The position numbers and the translations under genes are program-made. Positions 9,193 through 17,344 of a stretch of DNA of 64,000 nucleotides are shown here, piece by piece. Source of the stretch: Paraburkholderia silvatlantica (GTDB lineage Bacteria > Pseudomonadota > Gammaproteobacteria > Burkholderiales > Burkholderiaceae); contig NZ_QEOL01000019.1 in the NCBI RefSeq assembly GCF_003096715.1, positions 108,244-172,243 on the forward strand, in the 5' to 3' direction. The notes beneath the pieces were generated by a model. It made no database searches, was not told where the DNA came from, and saw only the letters and a list, made by a program, of their open reading frames with translations. Positions within the stretch are counted from its first letter, which is position 1. The number at the start of each line of letters is the position of its first letter.

Positions 9193-9915
9193 ATGAGCGA
9201 ATCTGAACTGCGTATCGATCTGGCCGCGGCCTTCCGGTGCTTCGCACGCCTGAACATGAACGAAGCGGTCGCGAATCATTTGAGCGTAGCCGTTTCGGAC
9301 GACGGCCGCCGCTTCCTGACCAATCCGAAGTGGATGCACTTCTCGCGCATCAAGGCGAGCGATCTCGTGCTGCTCGACGCCGACGACCCCGCAAGCCTCG
9401 CGGGCGGCAAGGTCGATCCGACGACATGGGCGATTCACGGTCAGTTGCATCGCCGCCTGCCGCACGTGCGCGTCGCGATGCATCTGCATCCCGTCTACGC
9501 AACGACGATCTCCACACTCGAAGATCCCGTGGTCCTGCCGATCGAACAGAATACCGCGCGCTATTTCAACCGCGTCGCGCTCGACACCGCGTTTTCCGGC
9601 ATGGCCGACTCCGAAGACGAGGGCGCGCGCCTCGTCGCGCTGCTCGACGGCAAGTCGCGCCTGATGATGGGCAATCACGGCGTAATGGTGTGCGCGCCGA
9701 CCATCGGCGAAGCGTTCGACGACATGTACACGCTCGAGCGCGCCTGCCAGATTCTCGTGAACGCCTATGCGACGGGCAAGCCGCTGCGCGTGCTCTCCGA
9801 CGCCGTCGCCGAACGCACCGCGCGCGACTGGGAAAGCATTGCGGACTTCTCGATCGCGCACTTCGAAGAAATGAAGAAGGTGCTCGACGAGGAAGATCCG
9901 TCGTATCGAGACTGA
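9193..9915 (+). CDS. Class II aldolase/adducin family protein
   Basis: A 240-residue class II aldolase-fold protein. The zinc-binding histidines are visible in MHLHPVYATTIS (HxH) and in MMGNHGVMVCAP. The conserved N-terminal segment with MNEAVANHLSV and the later TIGEAFDDMYTLERACQI also match the family. Members split or epimerise phosphorylated sugars, or act on non-phosphorylated hydroxy acids, using a divalent metal. It is the last gene of the importer operon, so it should act on the imported compound or on an intermediate of it. A hairpin terminator facing the other strand follows at 9959. Confidence 0.88.
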   Translation: MSESELRIDLAAAFRCFARLNMNEAVANHLSVAVSDDGRRFLTNPKWMHFSRIKASDLVLLDADDPASLAGGKVDPTTWAIHGQLHRRLPHVRVAMHLHPVYATTISTLEDPVVLPIEQNTARYFNRVALDTAFSGMADSEDEGARLVALLDGKSRLMMGNHGVMVCAPTIGEAFDDMYTLERACQILVNAYATGKPLRVLSDAVAERTARDWESIADFSIAHFEEMKKVLDEEDPSYRD

Positions 9916-9958
9916 ATACGGAGACTAGATGCGGAGACTGAATGCGGCGCATGAAAAA

Positions 9959-9986
9959 GGGCGCGTGCGAATCAACGCACGCGCCC
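9959..9986 (-). terminator. Rho-independent terminator between convergent operons
   Basis: An 11-bp perfect inverted repeat (GGGCGCGTGCG, 6-nt loop, complement) is followed on the minus strand by a run of five T. It lies just downstream of the stop of the M20 hydrolase gene, which reads leftwards, and 44 bases after the aldolase gene, which reads rightwards. The T-run orientation says it mainly ends the minus-strand operon. Confidence 0.85.
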
Positions 9987-10012
9987 GTTGCAACCCGCTT
10001 CGAAAGCGCCGC

Positions 10013-11185
10013 TTAGCCGGCCGTTTGCAGATGCTGCGCGAGACGCATCAACATCGCATCGCAGCGATCCAGTTGATCGAGCGTGACAAACTCGTCCGGC
10101 TTGTGGCCTTGATCCATGCTGCCGGGCCCGCATACCACCGTCGGAATGCCTGCCTGCGCGTAAAGGCCCCCCTCGGTGCCGAACGCCACCGTGCCGAAGT
10201 CGCTCGATTCGCATAGCCGCGCGAGCAGTTGCGCAACCTCGCTCTCGGGCGGCGTGGCGAGGCCCGGATACGCGTTGAGCGCTTCGAAGCGGATGCCGGT
10301 ATCGGCGCGCACGGCGCGCATTTTCGGCACGAGTTCGCTCTCGGCGTAACGCTTCAGATCGTCGGCGACCGTGAGCGCGTCGAAGCCCGGCACGGTCCGG
10401 ACTTCGAAGTCGAATTCGCATTCGGCGGGCACGATGTTCAGCGCGCGGCCGCCCTTCACGACGCCGGTTTGCAGCGTGGAAAACGGCGGGTCGAAACGCG
10501 CGTCGCGATACTCGGGCCGCGCGAGTTCGTCGCCGATCGCCTCCAGTTTGTTGATGAGGCGCGCCGCGTACTGGATCGCGTTCACCCCGTACGGCGCATA
10601 GGCCGAATGACACGCGGCGCCTTTCACGTGACAGCGCATCGCGAGCTTGCCCTTGTGACCCAGCACGGGCTTTAGTTCGGTCGGCTCGCCGATCAGGCAC
10701 AGCCGCGGCGCGTGCGCGCGCTGAGCGAGTTCGGCGAGCATGGGCCGCACGCCGAGGCAGCCGATTTCCTCATCGTACGAGAACGCGAGATGCACCGGCA
10801 TGACGAGCGGCGCGCGCAGGAATGCGGGCACTGCCGCGAGCACGCACGCGATGAACGATTTCATGTCGGCTGTGCCGCGTCCGTATAGGCGTCCGTTCTT
10901 CCCGGTCAGGCGGAACGGTTCGACGGTCCACGCCTGGCCGTCGACAGGCACGACGTCGGTGTGGCCCGAGAGTACAATGCCGCCGCGATCGCGCGGACCG
11001 ATCGTCGCGAACAGATTGGCCTTGGTGCGCTGCGCGTTGTGGAACAGTTCGCACTCCACGCCCAGACCGGCGAGATACGACTCGATGAACGCGATGAGTT
11101 CGAGGTTCGAATCGCGGCTCACGGTCGCAAAACCGATCAGGCGCTCCAGCATCGCGCGGCTCGTCGTCTCGCACGGCTCACTCAT
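10013..11185 (-). CDS. M20 family metallopeptidase / acetylornithine deacetylase-like (ArgE-like)
   Basis: A 390-residue zinc-dependent deacylase of the ArgE/DapE group. The metal-ligand motifs are LSGHTDVVPVDG, YGRGTADMKSF and IGEPTELKPVLGHKG, and the late His is in PGSMDQGHKPDEFV. It would hydrolyse an N-acyl amino acid or related amide. The start chosen is the second ATG (MSEPCETTS), preceded by GGAG and overlapping the DUF1028 stop by eight bases; an upstream ATG at 11200 is possible. It is the last gene of the operon FMO-RidA-DUF1028-deacylase, which suggests a catabolic rather than an arginine-biosynthetic role. Confidence 0.9.
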   Translation of the reverse strand: MSEPCETTSRAMLERLIGFATVSRDSNLELIAFIESYLAGLGVECELFHNAQRTKANLFATIGPRDRGGIVLSGHTDVVPVDGQAWTVEPFRLTGKNGRLYGRGTADMKSFIACVLAAVPAFLRAPLVMPVHLAFSYDEEIGCLGVRPMLAELAQRAHAPRLCLIGEPTELKPVLGHKGKLAMRCHVKGAACHSAYAPYGVNAIQYAARLINKLEAIGDELARPEYRDARFDPPFSTLQTGVVKGGRALNIVPAECEFDFEVRTVPGFDALTVADDLKRYAESELVPKMRAVRADTGIRFEALNAYPGLATPPESEVAQLLARLCESSDFGTVAFGTEGGLYAQAGIPTVVCGPGSMDQGHKPDEFVTLDQLDRCDAMLMRLAQHLQTAG

Positions 11186-11855
11186 CGCCTGGCACTCCAT
11201 AGCCTGGTGCGGCCGTGGGGTTCAGCGCGCGCGTGATGTAGTCCTGCATCTGCGGGCGGTACGCCTCCCACAAGCCGCCCAGCGCGGCAATGGGTGCTTC
11301 GTCGGCCCAATCGACACGCAGATCGACGATGGGCCAGACCTGCGCATCGACGATCTTGAGCGCCGCCGAATGCACCGGCCCCGCTTCGCCGCCCGCCTCG
11401 AGCGCCGCGTGCATGGCCGCCAGCAAGCGGTCCGCGAGCACGCCCGGCGTGCGTTCGAACGCCTGCGCCATCGTGTCGATCACCTGTTCGTGAGCGAGCA
11501 TGTTGCCCGCCGCGACGCATTGATCGCCCGCATGCGCGTGGTTGCGCCCGAGCGTGCGCGCGCCCGTGAAGAACGCCGTGCGTCCCGCGCTGTTCACAAC
11601 CGTGACCTGCCGGTAAGCGCTGTACGGGTCCAGGGCGAGCGCGCGTTGCAACGCCGCTTCCGGCGCGAGCTTTTCGCTCTCCAGCAAGTCGAGCACCTGC
11701 GCGCCCAGCGCGGGCAGCGTGACATTCTGCGTCGCCACCACGCCCACGCCCGCACGCGCCCACGCGCAGCGCGCGCCCACGGCGATGCTCGACGAGCTGA
11801 TGGCAATGCCCAGTTGCCCGCTCTGCGGGCAACGTCCCACGATCGAGAAGGTCAT
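11178..11855 (-). CDS. DUF1028 family protein (Ntn-hydrolase-like)
   Basis: A 225-residue DUF1028 protein. The family opens, as here, with MTFSIVGRCPQSGQLGIAIS and continues with VGVVATQNVT. The fold is related to N-terminal nucleophile hydrolases, but the biochemical role is unknown. DUF1028 genes often sit beside RidA and M20 hydrolase genes in amino-compound degradation clusters, as in this operon. The gene starts 10 bases after the RidA stop and overlaps the deacylase start, so it is co-translated. Confidence 0.85.
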   Translation of the reverse strand: MTFSIVGRCPQSGQLGIAISSSSIAVGARCAWARAGVGVVATQNVTLPALGAQVLDLLESEKLAPEAALQRALALDPYSAYRQVTVVNSAGRTAFFTGARTLGRNHAHAGDQCVAAGNMLAHEQVIDTMAQAFERTPGVLADRLLAAMHAALEAGGEAGPVHSAALKIVDAQVWPIVDLRVDWADEAPIAALGGLWEAYRPQMQDYITRALNPTAAPGYGVPGDE

Positions 11856-11865
11856 GGCCCGCTCC

Positions 11866-12297
11866 TCAGTCCTGTACCGGCTGCCAGTTATCGGGAATCA
11901 CGGCGATCACGTCGATTTCCATGAGCCATTGCGGCTGCCCGAGCGCGCTCACGACGAGCCCCGTCGAAATCGGGAACACGCCTTTCAGCCACTTGCCGAC
12001 TTCCTGATAAACGGGCTCGCGATAGCGCGGATCGATCAGATACGTGGTCGTCTTGACGATGTGCGTGAGGTCGCTGCCTGCTTCTTCGAGCAATTGCCTG
12101 ACGTTCTTCATCGCCTGCTCGGCCTGCGCACGCGCATCGCCGAGACCGACCAGATTGCCGTCGAAGTCGGTGCCCACCTGGCCGCGCACGTAGACCGTGT
12201 TGCCCGCGCGAACGGCCTGGCACAGGTCATTGTCGAGCGACTGGTTCGGGTACGTGTCCTTCGTGTTGAACATGCGGATACGGGTATGCGTAGGCAT
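11866..12297 (-). CDS. RidA family protein (reactive imine/enamine deaminase)
   Basis: A 143-residue YjgF/YER057c/UK114 protein. Typical segments are GNTVYVRGQVGTDFDGNLVG, AEQAMKNVRQLLEEAGSDL and the C-terminal LMEIDVIAVI. The canonical Arg of RidA that binds the substrate carboxylate is not obvious here, so it may belong to a divergent subgroup. RidA proteins hydrolyse reactive imines formed by amine oxidation. The ATG overlaps the stop of the flavin monooxygenase gene (ATGA), which fits removal of an imine made by that enzyme. That pairing is inference. Confidence 0.88.
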   Translation of the reverse strand: MPTHTRIRMFNTKDTYPNQSLDNDLCQAVRAGNTVYVRGQVGTDFDGNLVGLGDARAQAEQAMKNVRQLLEEAGSDLTHIVKTTTYLIDPRYREPVYQEVGKWLKGVFPISTGLVVSALGQPQWLMEIDVIAVIPDNWQPVQD

Positions 12298-13634
12298 CAA
12301 TTCACTCCCAGTTCGTTGAGATTCGGCTCTCCGGGCGCCTGCACGGCGTCGTGCCCGGCGGACGCCGCGCGGCGCTGCGCGGCGTCGCGATAGTCGAGAT
12401 ACTTGCGTTGTGTCGCGATCTGGTCGGCCAGATGCTTCGCGTCGTGCCACACGCCCCATATGAACGACGAGCCGCGCCGCGACAGCCACGGCAAGCCGAG
12501 GAAATACACGCCTGGCTCCTTCGAGACGCCGCGTTGATGGCGCGGCTTGCCCGTTTCGTCGAAGGCGTCGACCTCGAGCCACGCGTAGTCCTGCGCATAG
12601 CCGGTCGCCCAGATGATCGTGCTCACGCCCGCTTCGGCGAGATCGAGCGTGAGGATCGGATGCTTCACGCACTCGGGATCGGCGGGAATATCGCGCGCGT
12701 GCGGGTCTGGCGGCAACGCCACGCCGTTGCGTTCGACATAGGCGTCGGCGGCGTCGAGCAGCGCGAAAAGACTTTGATCGCCGCGCGTGAGATTGGCGGC
12801 GAGATCGTCGGCGAAGGTGACGACGTGGCCTTCGAACGATTGCGTCACGCCCACGAGCGTCATGCCCTGATGCGCCAGTGCGCGGAATTCGACGGTCTGC
12901 CCGCCGCGTGCGCCGCTCACGGCAATCGTCACGTGCTCCCGGCCCGGCCCGGCGACTTCCTTGTCCCACTCGCCGAGCACGCCCAGCCACCAGCAAAAAT
13001 CGCGATTGCGGTACGCGCGCGGCGGCCGGTCGTGCGCGCCCACCGAAAGATAGACCTTGCGGCCCGCGCGCATGAGTTCATCGGCAATCTGCACGCCTGA
13101 GGAGCCCGCGCCCACGACCAGCACCGCGCCGGGCGGCAACTGGCCGGGATTGCGGTAATCGACGGAATGCATTTGCGTGAGCGTCGAGTCCCCGGGCGCA
13201 ATCGGCGGAATCACGGGACGCTGGAACGGCCCGGTTGCGACCACCACGCGCTGCGCGTCGATCACGCCATCGGACGTCTCCACGCGAAAACCGGGGCGGC
13301 CCGCGTGACGGGTCACGCGCGTGACCTCCACGCCGGTGCGGATCGGCGCGTGATATTTGCGGGCGTAGGCCTCGAAATAGTCGGCGACCTGATCCTTCGA
13401 GGCGAAGGCGTCCGGGTCCAGCCCCTCGAACTCCATGCCCGGGAAGCGGTCGTGCCACGCCGGACCGTTCGCGACGAGCGAATCCCAGCGCGCGGTGCGC
13501 CAACGCTCGGCGATGCGATCGCGTTCGAGCACGAGATGCGGCACGCCGATGCGGCTGAGATGCTCGCTCATCGCAATGCCGGCCTGCCCGGCCCCGACGA
13601 TGAGCGTGTCGATTGACGTCGTTTCAGCCGTCAT
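12297..13634 (-). CDS. Flavin-containing monooxygenase (FAD/NADPH, FMO-type)
   Basis: A 445-residue flavoprotein with two dinucleotide-binding motifs. The FAD site is GAGQAGIAMSEHL near residue 14 and the NADPH site is VVGAGSSGVQIADEL near residue 175. Family stretches WDSLVANGPAWHDRFPG and ATGYAQDYAWL (the ATG motif) agree with FMO/CzcO-like enzymes. Such enzymes add one oxygen to N, S or carbonyl groups. It is the first gene of the minus-strand operon and is divergent from the LysR gene at 13858. The likely role is N-oxygenation or oxidative cleavage of the substrate imported by the flanking ABC systems (inference). Confidence 0.88.
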   Translation of the reverse strand: MTAETTSIDTLIVGAGQAGIAMSEHLSRIGVPHLVLERDRIAERWRTARWDSLVANGPAWHDRFPGMEFEGLDPDAFASKDQVADYFEAYARKYHAPIRTGVEVTRVTRHAGRPGFRVETSDGVIDAQRVVVATGPFQRPVIPPIAPGDSTLTQMHSVDYRNPGQLPPGAVLVVGAGSSGVQIADELMRAGRKVYLSVGAHDRPPRAYRNRDFCWWLGVLGEWDKEVAGPGREHVTIAVSGARGGQTVEFRALAHQGMTLVGVTQSFEGHVVTFADDLAANLTRGDQSLFALLDAADAYVERNGVALPPDPHARDIPADPECVKHPILTLDLAEAGVSTIIWATGYAQDYAWLEVDAFDETGKPRHQRGVSKEPGVYFLGLPWLSRRGSSFIWGVWHDAKHLADQIATQRKYLDYRDAAQRRAASAGHDAVQAPGEPNLNELGVN

Positions 13635-13782
13635 GGCTGCCTCCTTCTGAAAAGCGATGCGGGACGGGCCGCACAGGGCCCGCGGATAGCGGAAACCGGA
13701 GATGGCCCGAGAGATCCGGCCGTGTCAGGGGAGAAAATTTACGCCCGGCGCCTGCGCCCACAAACTACTTAAAAAAAATGCG

Positions 13783-13805
13783 TTGCATTGTTTTTCGCTA
13801 TGCAA
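13783..13805. promoter_or_regulatory. LysR-type T-N11-A box
   Basis: TTGCAT and ATGCAA form a perfect 6-bp inverted repeat with an 11-base spacer, the classic LysR binding geometry. It lies 52 bases before the LysR start and in the divergent promoter region of the FMO operon. It is the natural site for autoregulation and control of that operon. Confidence 0.65.
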
Positions 13806-13857
13806 GCATGCCCCGCGTGATCGACAATGTTTTGATCGGCAATCCTCAGGAGAGGCG

Positions 13858-14784
13858 ATGGATCACAATCCGCTGCGCTATTCGCTGCGCCAGTTGCGTT
13901 ATTTCGTCGTGGCCGCGGAAGCGCTGTCCTTCACCGCCGCGGCGCGGCGCCTGCATATTTCGCAGCCGTCGATCTCGACGGCGCTCGCCGACCTGGAGGC
14001 GTCATTCGGCGTGCAGTTGTTCATCCGGCATCACGCAAGCGGACTCTCGCTCACGCATTCGGGACGCGATCTGCTCGGCCATGCGCGCAATCTGCTCAAG
14101 AACGCCGAGGAATTGCAGCTTGCGGCGAGCGAAATGGACGGCGGCATGGGCGGCACGATTTCGCTTGGCTGCCTGGTCTCGCTCGCGCCGCCGCTCATGC
14201 CGGGCATCATCAGCCGCTTCGTGAAGGAGCACGCGGGCATCGGCTTTCGCACCACGGAGGCGCATCAGGACGTGCTGTTCGGGGGCCTGAGCGACGGCTC
14301 GCTCGACATCGTGCTCACCTATAGCCTCGATATCGCGGACGGCATCGCCTTCACACCGCTGCTTTCGCTGCCGCCCTATGTGCTGCTGCCCAGGACGCAC
14401 CGGCTCGCGCGCGCGAACAAGGTCTCGCTCGCCGAGCTGCTCGAAGAACCCTATGTGATGCTCGATCTGCCGCACAGCCGCGAATATTTCTCCGCGCTGT
14501 TCGACTCGGTCGGCACGCGCCCCGTGCCGACCTTTCGCTCGTCGCAGCCCGAAGTCGTGCGCGGCATGGTGGCGAACGGCCTGGGCTACAGCATCCTCAA
14601 TTTTCCGCTCAAATCCACCCGCACCGTGGACGGCGAGCACTTCGTCATCAAGCACTTCAAGGACAACGTGAGCGCGACGACGCTCGGTATCGCGCAGTCG
14701 AGCGGCATGCGCTCGCGCCGCATCGTGCAGCACTTCGCGGCGTTCTGCGAAGCCTATGTGCGCGAGCTCGACGTGCAGGAGTAG
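13858..14784 (+). CDS. LysR-type transcriptional regulator
   Basis: A 308-residue LysR protein. The winged helix-turn-helix covers residues 8-66 (LRQLRYFVVAAEALSFTAAA, then HISQPSISTALADLE). The effector domain follows from about residue 95. The start is the ATG after AGGAGAGGCG. It lies between the divergent FMO operon and the Rieske oxygenase operon on its own strand. Its position and the shared motifs upstream of the two transport operons make it the candidate regulator of the whole 5.9-20.6 kb island. It most resembles regulators of the CynR/GltC/NAC-like group; the inducer is unknown. Confidence 0.92.
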   Translation: MDHNPLRYSLRQLRYFVVAAEALSFTAAARRLHISQPSISTALADLEASFGVQLFIRHHASGLSLTHSGRDLLGHARNLLKNAEELQLAASEMDGGMGGTISLGCLVSLAPPLMPGIISRFVKEHAGIGFRTTEAHQDVLFGGLSDGSLDIVLTYSLDIADGIAFTPLLSLPPYVLLPRTHRLARANKVSLAELLEEPYVMLDLPHSREYFSALFDSVGTRPVPTFRSSQPEVVRGMVANGLGYSILNFPLKSTRTVDGEHFVIKHFKDNVSATTLGIAQSSGMRSRRIVQHFAAFCEAYVRELDVQE

Positions 14785-14843
14785 CAGCGCCTCCAAGCCA
14801 GTTCCTGCAGCCATGCCGTATAAGTTTTCCCTATCCTTTACAT

Positions 14844-14859
14844 GGGAAAACAATATTTT
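14844..14859 (+). promoter_or_regulatory. Shared operator-like motif, copy 2
   Basis: GGGAAAACAATATTTT lies 63 bases before the Rieske oxygenase start. It repeats the element at 5928-5942 with one extra A. Here the upstream half is clearer: TTTTCCC at 14825-14831 and GGGAAAA at 14844-14850 make a 7-bp inverted repeat with a 12-base spacer. Confidence 0.62.
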
Positions 14860-14921
14860 GACTGGTAATTTGGATTGTTAGATTGGAGTCCATGCACAGC
14901 CCATCAGGTCCTGGAGGCCGC

Positions 14922-16073
14922 ATGGCATCACTCCTCTCGTCCCCCGCCGACGGACACGCATTGCTCGGCGCGCTGCGTGCCAATTGCGAGCGCCCGTTCG
15001 AAGACGCCCGCGCCATGCCGCCGGGCGTCTATACATCGGAGGCGTTTCTCGCGCTCGAACAGCGCGACGTTTTTCGCAACGAATGGCTCTGCGTCGGGCG
15101 CGTGAGCGAACTGGCGAAACCCGGCGACTATCTGACGACCCAGATCGACGACCAGCCCGTTGCGGTGCTGCGCGACGCGAACGGCGCACTGCGCGCATTC
15201 TCGAACGTCTGCCTGCATCGCATGTCGGTACTGCTCGAAGGCAGCGGCAACGTCCGGCGCATCGTCTGCCCGTATCACGCCTGGAATTACACGCTCGACG
15301 GCGCGCTCGCCGGCGCGCCGCTGATGGACCGCCAGCCCGGCTTCTGCAAGGAGCACTACAAGCTGCCTGCGGTGCGCTGCGAAACGTGGCAAGGCTGGAT
15401 CTACGTGACGCTGAACGACGACGCGCCGCCCGTCGCCGAACAGCTCGCCGGGCTCACCGCCCTGATCGAGCCGTACGGCATGACCGACTACGTGCAGACC
15501 TTCCACGAAGAGCACGTGTGGGACACGAACTGGAAGATCCTTGCCGAGAACTTCATGGAGAGCTATCACCTGCCGATGCTGCATCGTGCGACGGTGGGCC
15601 CGCATTCGAAGCTCGAGGAAATGGAATGTCCGCCGGGTCTGCCCGCGTTCAACTATCACTGGATCACGAAGGAAGCAACGCTGCCGATCGGCAACGCGCA
15701 TCCCGCCAACCAGCGTTTGCAAGGCCACTGGCGGCGCACCACGGCGCTGCTCACGATCTATCCCACGCACCTGGTGACGCTCACGCCGGGTTACTTCTGG
15801 TACCTGATCCTGCAGCCGAAGGGCGTGGGCCAGGTGCATATCCGCCTGGGCGGCGGCCTGGCGCCTGAGTTCATCGACGACCCGAAATCGGCCGGCTACC
15901 TGGCCACGCTGAAAACGCTGCTCGACGAAGTGAATGCCGAAGACCGCCACGGCGTGGAGGCCGTGTTTCGCGGCGTGCACGCGCCGCTCGCGCGCGCCGG
16001 GCACCTGAGCCACCTGGAGCGGCCCAATTACGACTTCGCGCGCTATCTCGCGCGCCGCATTGGCGCGTCGTGA
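14922..16073 (+). CDS. Rieske non-heme iron oxygenase, large subunit
   Basis: A 383-residue ring-hydroxylating-oxygenase-type protein. The Rieske [2Fe-2S] ligands are in CLHRMS and, 16 residues on, CPYHAW. The mononuclear iron site is ENFMESYHLPMLH, the form seen in enzymes that demethylate or cleave quaternary amines (CntA, GbcA, stachydrine demethylase). The start MASLLSS is chosen because GGAGG precedes it; a TTG at 14883 is possible. No ferredoxin or reductase gene lies nearby, so electrons must come from a partner encoded elsewhere. The next genes encode a polyamine-type importer, so a quaternary or secondary amine substrate is likely (inference). Confidence 0.9.
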   Translation: MASLLSSPADGHALLGALRANCERPFEDARAMPPGVYTSEAFLALEQRDVFRNEWLCVGRVSELAKPGDYLTTQIDDQPVAVLRDANGALRAFSNVCLHRMSVLLEGSGNVRRIVCPYHAWNYTLDGALAGAPLMDRQPGFCKEHYKLPAVRCETWQGWIYVTLNDDAPPVAEQLAGLTALIEPYGMTDYVQTFHEEHVWDTNWKILAENFMESYHLPMLHRATVGPHSKLEEMECPPGLPAFNYHWITKEATLPIGNAHPANQRLQGHWRRTTALLTIYPTHLVTLTPGYFWYLILQPKGVGQVHIRLGGGLAPEFIDDPKSAGYLATLKTLLDEVNAEDRHGVEAVFRGVHAPLARAGHLSHLERPNYDFARYLARRIGAS

Positions 16074-16117
16074 GCCGCGCGCCTCGTTCCTCGCCGACCG
16101 ACATTTGATGCCGTCCC

Positions 16118-17344
16118 ATGCAAAGCGAACCGTTTATTTCATTCCAAGGCGTCAGCAAGTCGTATGACGGCGTGCACAGCGTAGTCGACGGGCTCGACCT
16201 CGACGTCGTGCGCGGCGAATTCGTCTCGCTGCTCGGGCCTTCGGGCTCCGGAAAAACCACCACGCTGATGATGCTCGCGGGCTTCGAGTCGCCCACGCAC
16301 GGCGAGATTCGCCTCGCCGGCAAACGTCTCGACGACAAGCCGCCGCACCGCCGCGACATCGGCATGGTGTTCCAGAACTACGCGCTCTTTCCGCATATGA
16401 CGATTGCGGAAAACGTGGCGTTTCCCCTCTCGGTGCGCAAGGTAAGCCGCAGCGAGCAGCAGGCGCGCGTCGCGCGCGCGCTCGACATGGTCGAACTCGG
16501 GCATCTCGCGAAACGCCGCCCCGCGCAGTTGTCGGGCGGCCAGCAGCAGCGCGTCGCGCTGGCGCGCGCGCTCGTGTTCGAGCCGAGCGTCGTGCTGATG
16601 GACGAGCCGCTCGGCGCGCTCGACAAGCGTCTGCGCGAAACCATGCAGTACGAAATCATGCGCCTGCATCGCGAACTCGCGCTGACCGTCGTCTACGTGA
16701 CGCACGATCAGCACGAAGCGCTGACGATGTCCGATCGCGTGGCCGTGTTTTCCGATGGCCGCATCCAGCAGGCCGCTGCGCCGACCGAGCTTTACGAGAA
16801 TGCGGCCAACGCGTTCGTGGCGAGCTTCGTCGGCGAGAACAATGGCTTGAAGGGGCGCGTCACCTCGACGGACGGCGAATGGGCCGCGCTGCAACTCGCC
16901 GAAGGCGGCACCGTGCATGGCCGCGCGGGCACGCAGCTCAAGCCGGGCGACACGGCGATGCTCGCGCTGCGTCCCGAGCGCGCGCATATCGCCGCAACCG
17001 ACGCGAGCGTGCTCGACGCGCAGCAGCAGAACCTCAACGCGCTGCACGCGTTCGTCCACGAACTCGTCTATTGCGGCGATCACCACCGCGTGCATCTGAA
17101 ACTCGCGAACGGCGAAGCGCTCGTCGTCAAGGTGCCGAACACCCAGCATCACGAATTGCCCGCGCTCGGCCATCGGACCGTGGTGACCTGGCGGCGCGAC
17201 GACTGCAAGGTGCTGCCCGTCACCGTCGCTTCCAGCGCGCGTGCGCCAGCCGGGGAGTCCGGCGCACGCGCCGCGTCGCCACCACCGTCCCCGCAATCCA
17301 TTTCATCCGCCTCGCCATCCATCGCAGGAGTCAAACAAGCATGA
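16118..17344 (+). CDS. Polyamine-type ABC transporter ATPase (PotA-like)
   Basis: A 408-residue ATPase. Walker A is GPSGSGKTT, the signature is LSGGQQQRVALARAL and Walker B is SVVLMDEPLGALDKRL. A C-terminal TOBE-type regulatory domain follows after residue 240. The final 30 residues are rich in Ala, Ser and Pro. Its stop codon overlaps the start of the binding-protein gene (ATGA), so the two are translationally coupled. It drives the permeases at 18448 and 19752. Confidence 0.93.
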   Translation: MQSEPFISFQGVSKSYDGVHSVVDGLDLDVVRGEFVSLLGPSGSGKTTTLMMLAGFESPTHGEIRLAGKRLDDKPPHRRDIGMVFQNYALFPHMTIAENVAFPLSVRKVSRSEQQARVARALDMVELGHLAKRRPAQLSGGQQQRVALARALVFEPSVVLMDEPLGALDKRLRETMQYEIMRLHRELALTVVYVTHDQHEALTMSDRVAVFSDGRIQQAAAPTELYENAANAFVASFVGENNGLKGRVTSTDGEWAALQLAEGGTVHGRAGTQLKPGDTAMLALRPERAHIAATDASVLDAQQQNLNALHAFVHELVYCGDHHRVHLKLANGEALVVKVPNTQHHELPALGHRTVVTWRRDDCKVLPVTVASSARAPAGESGARAASPPPSPQSISSASPSIAGVKQA

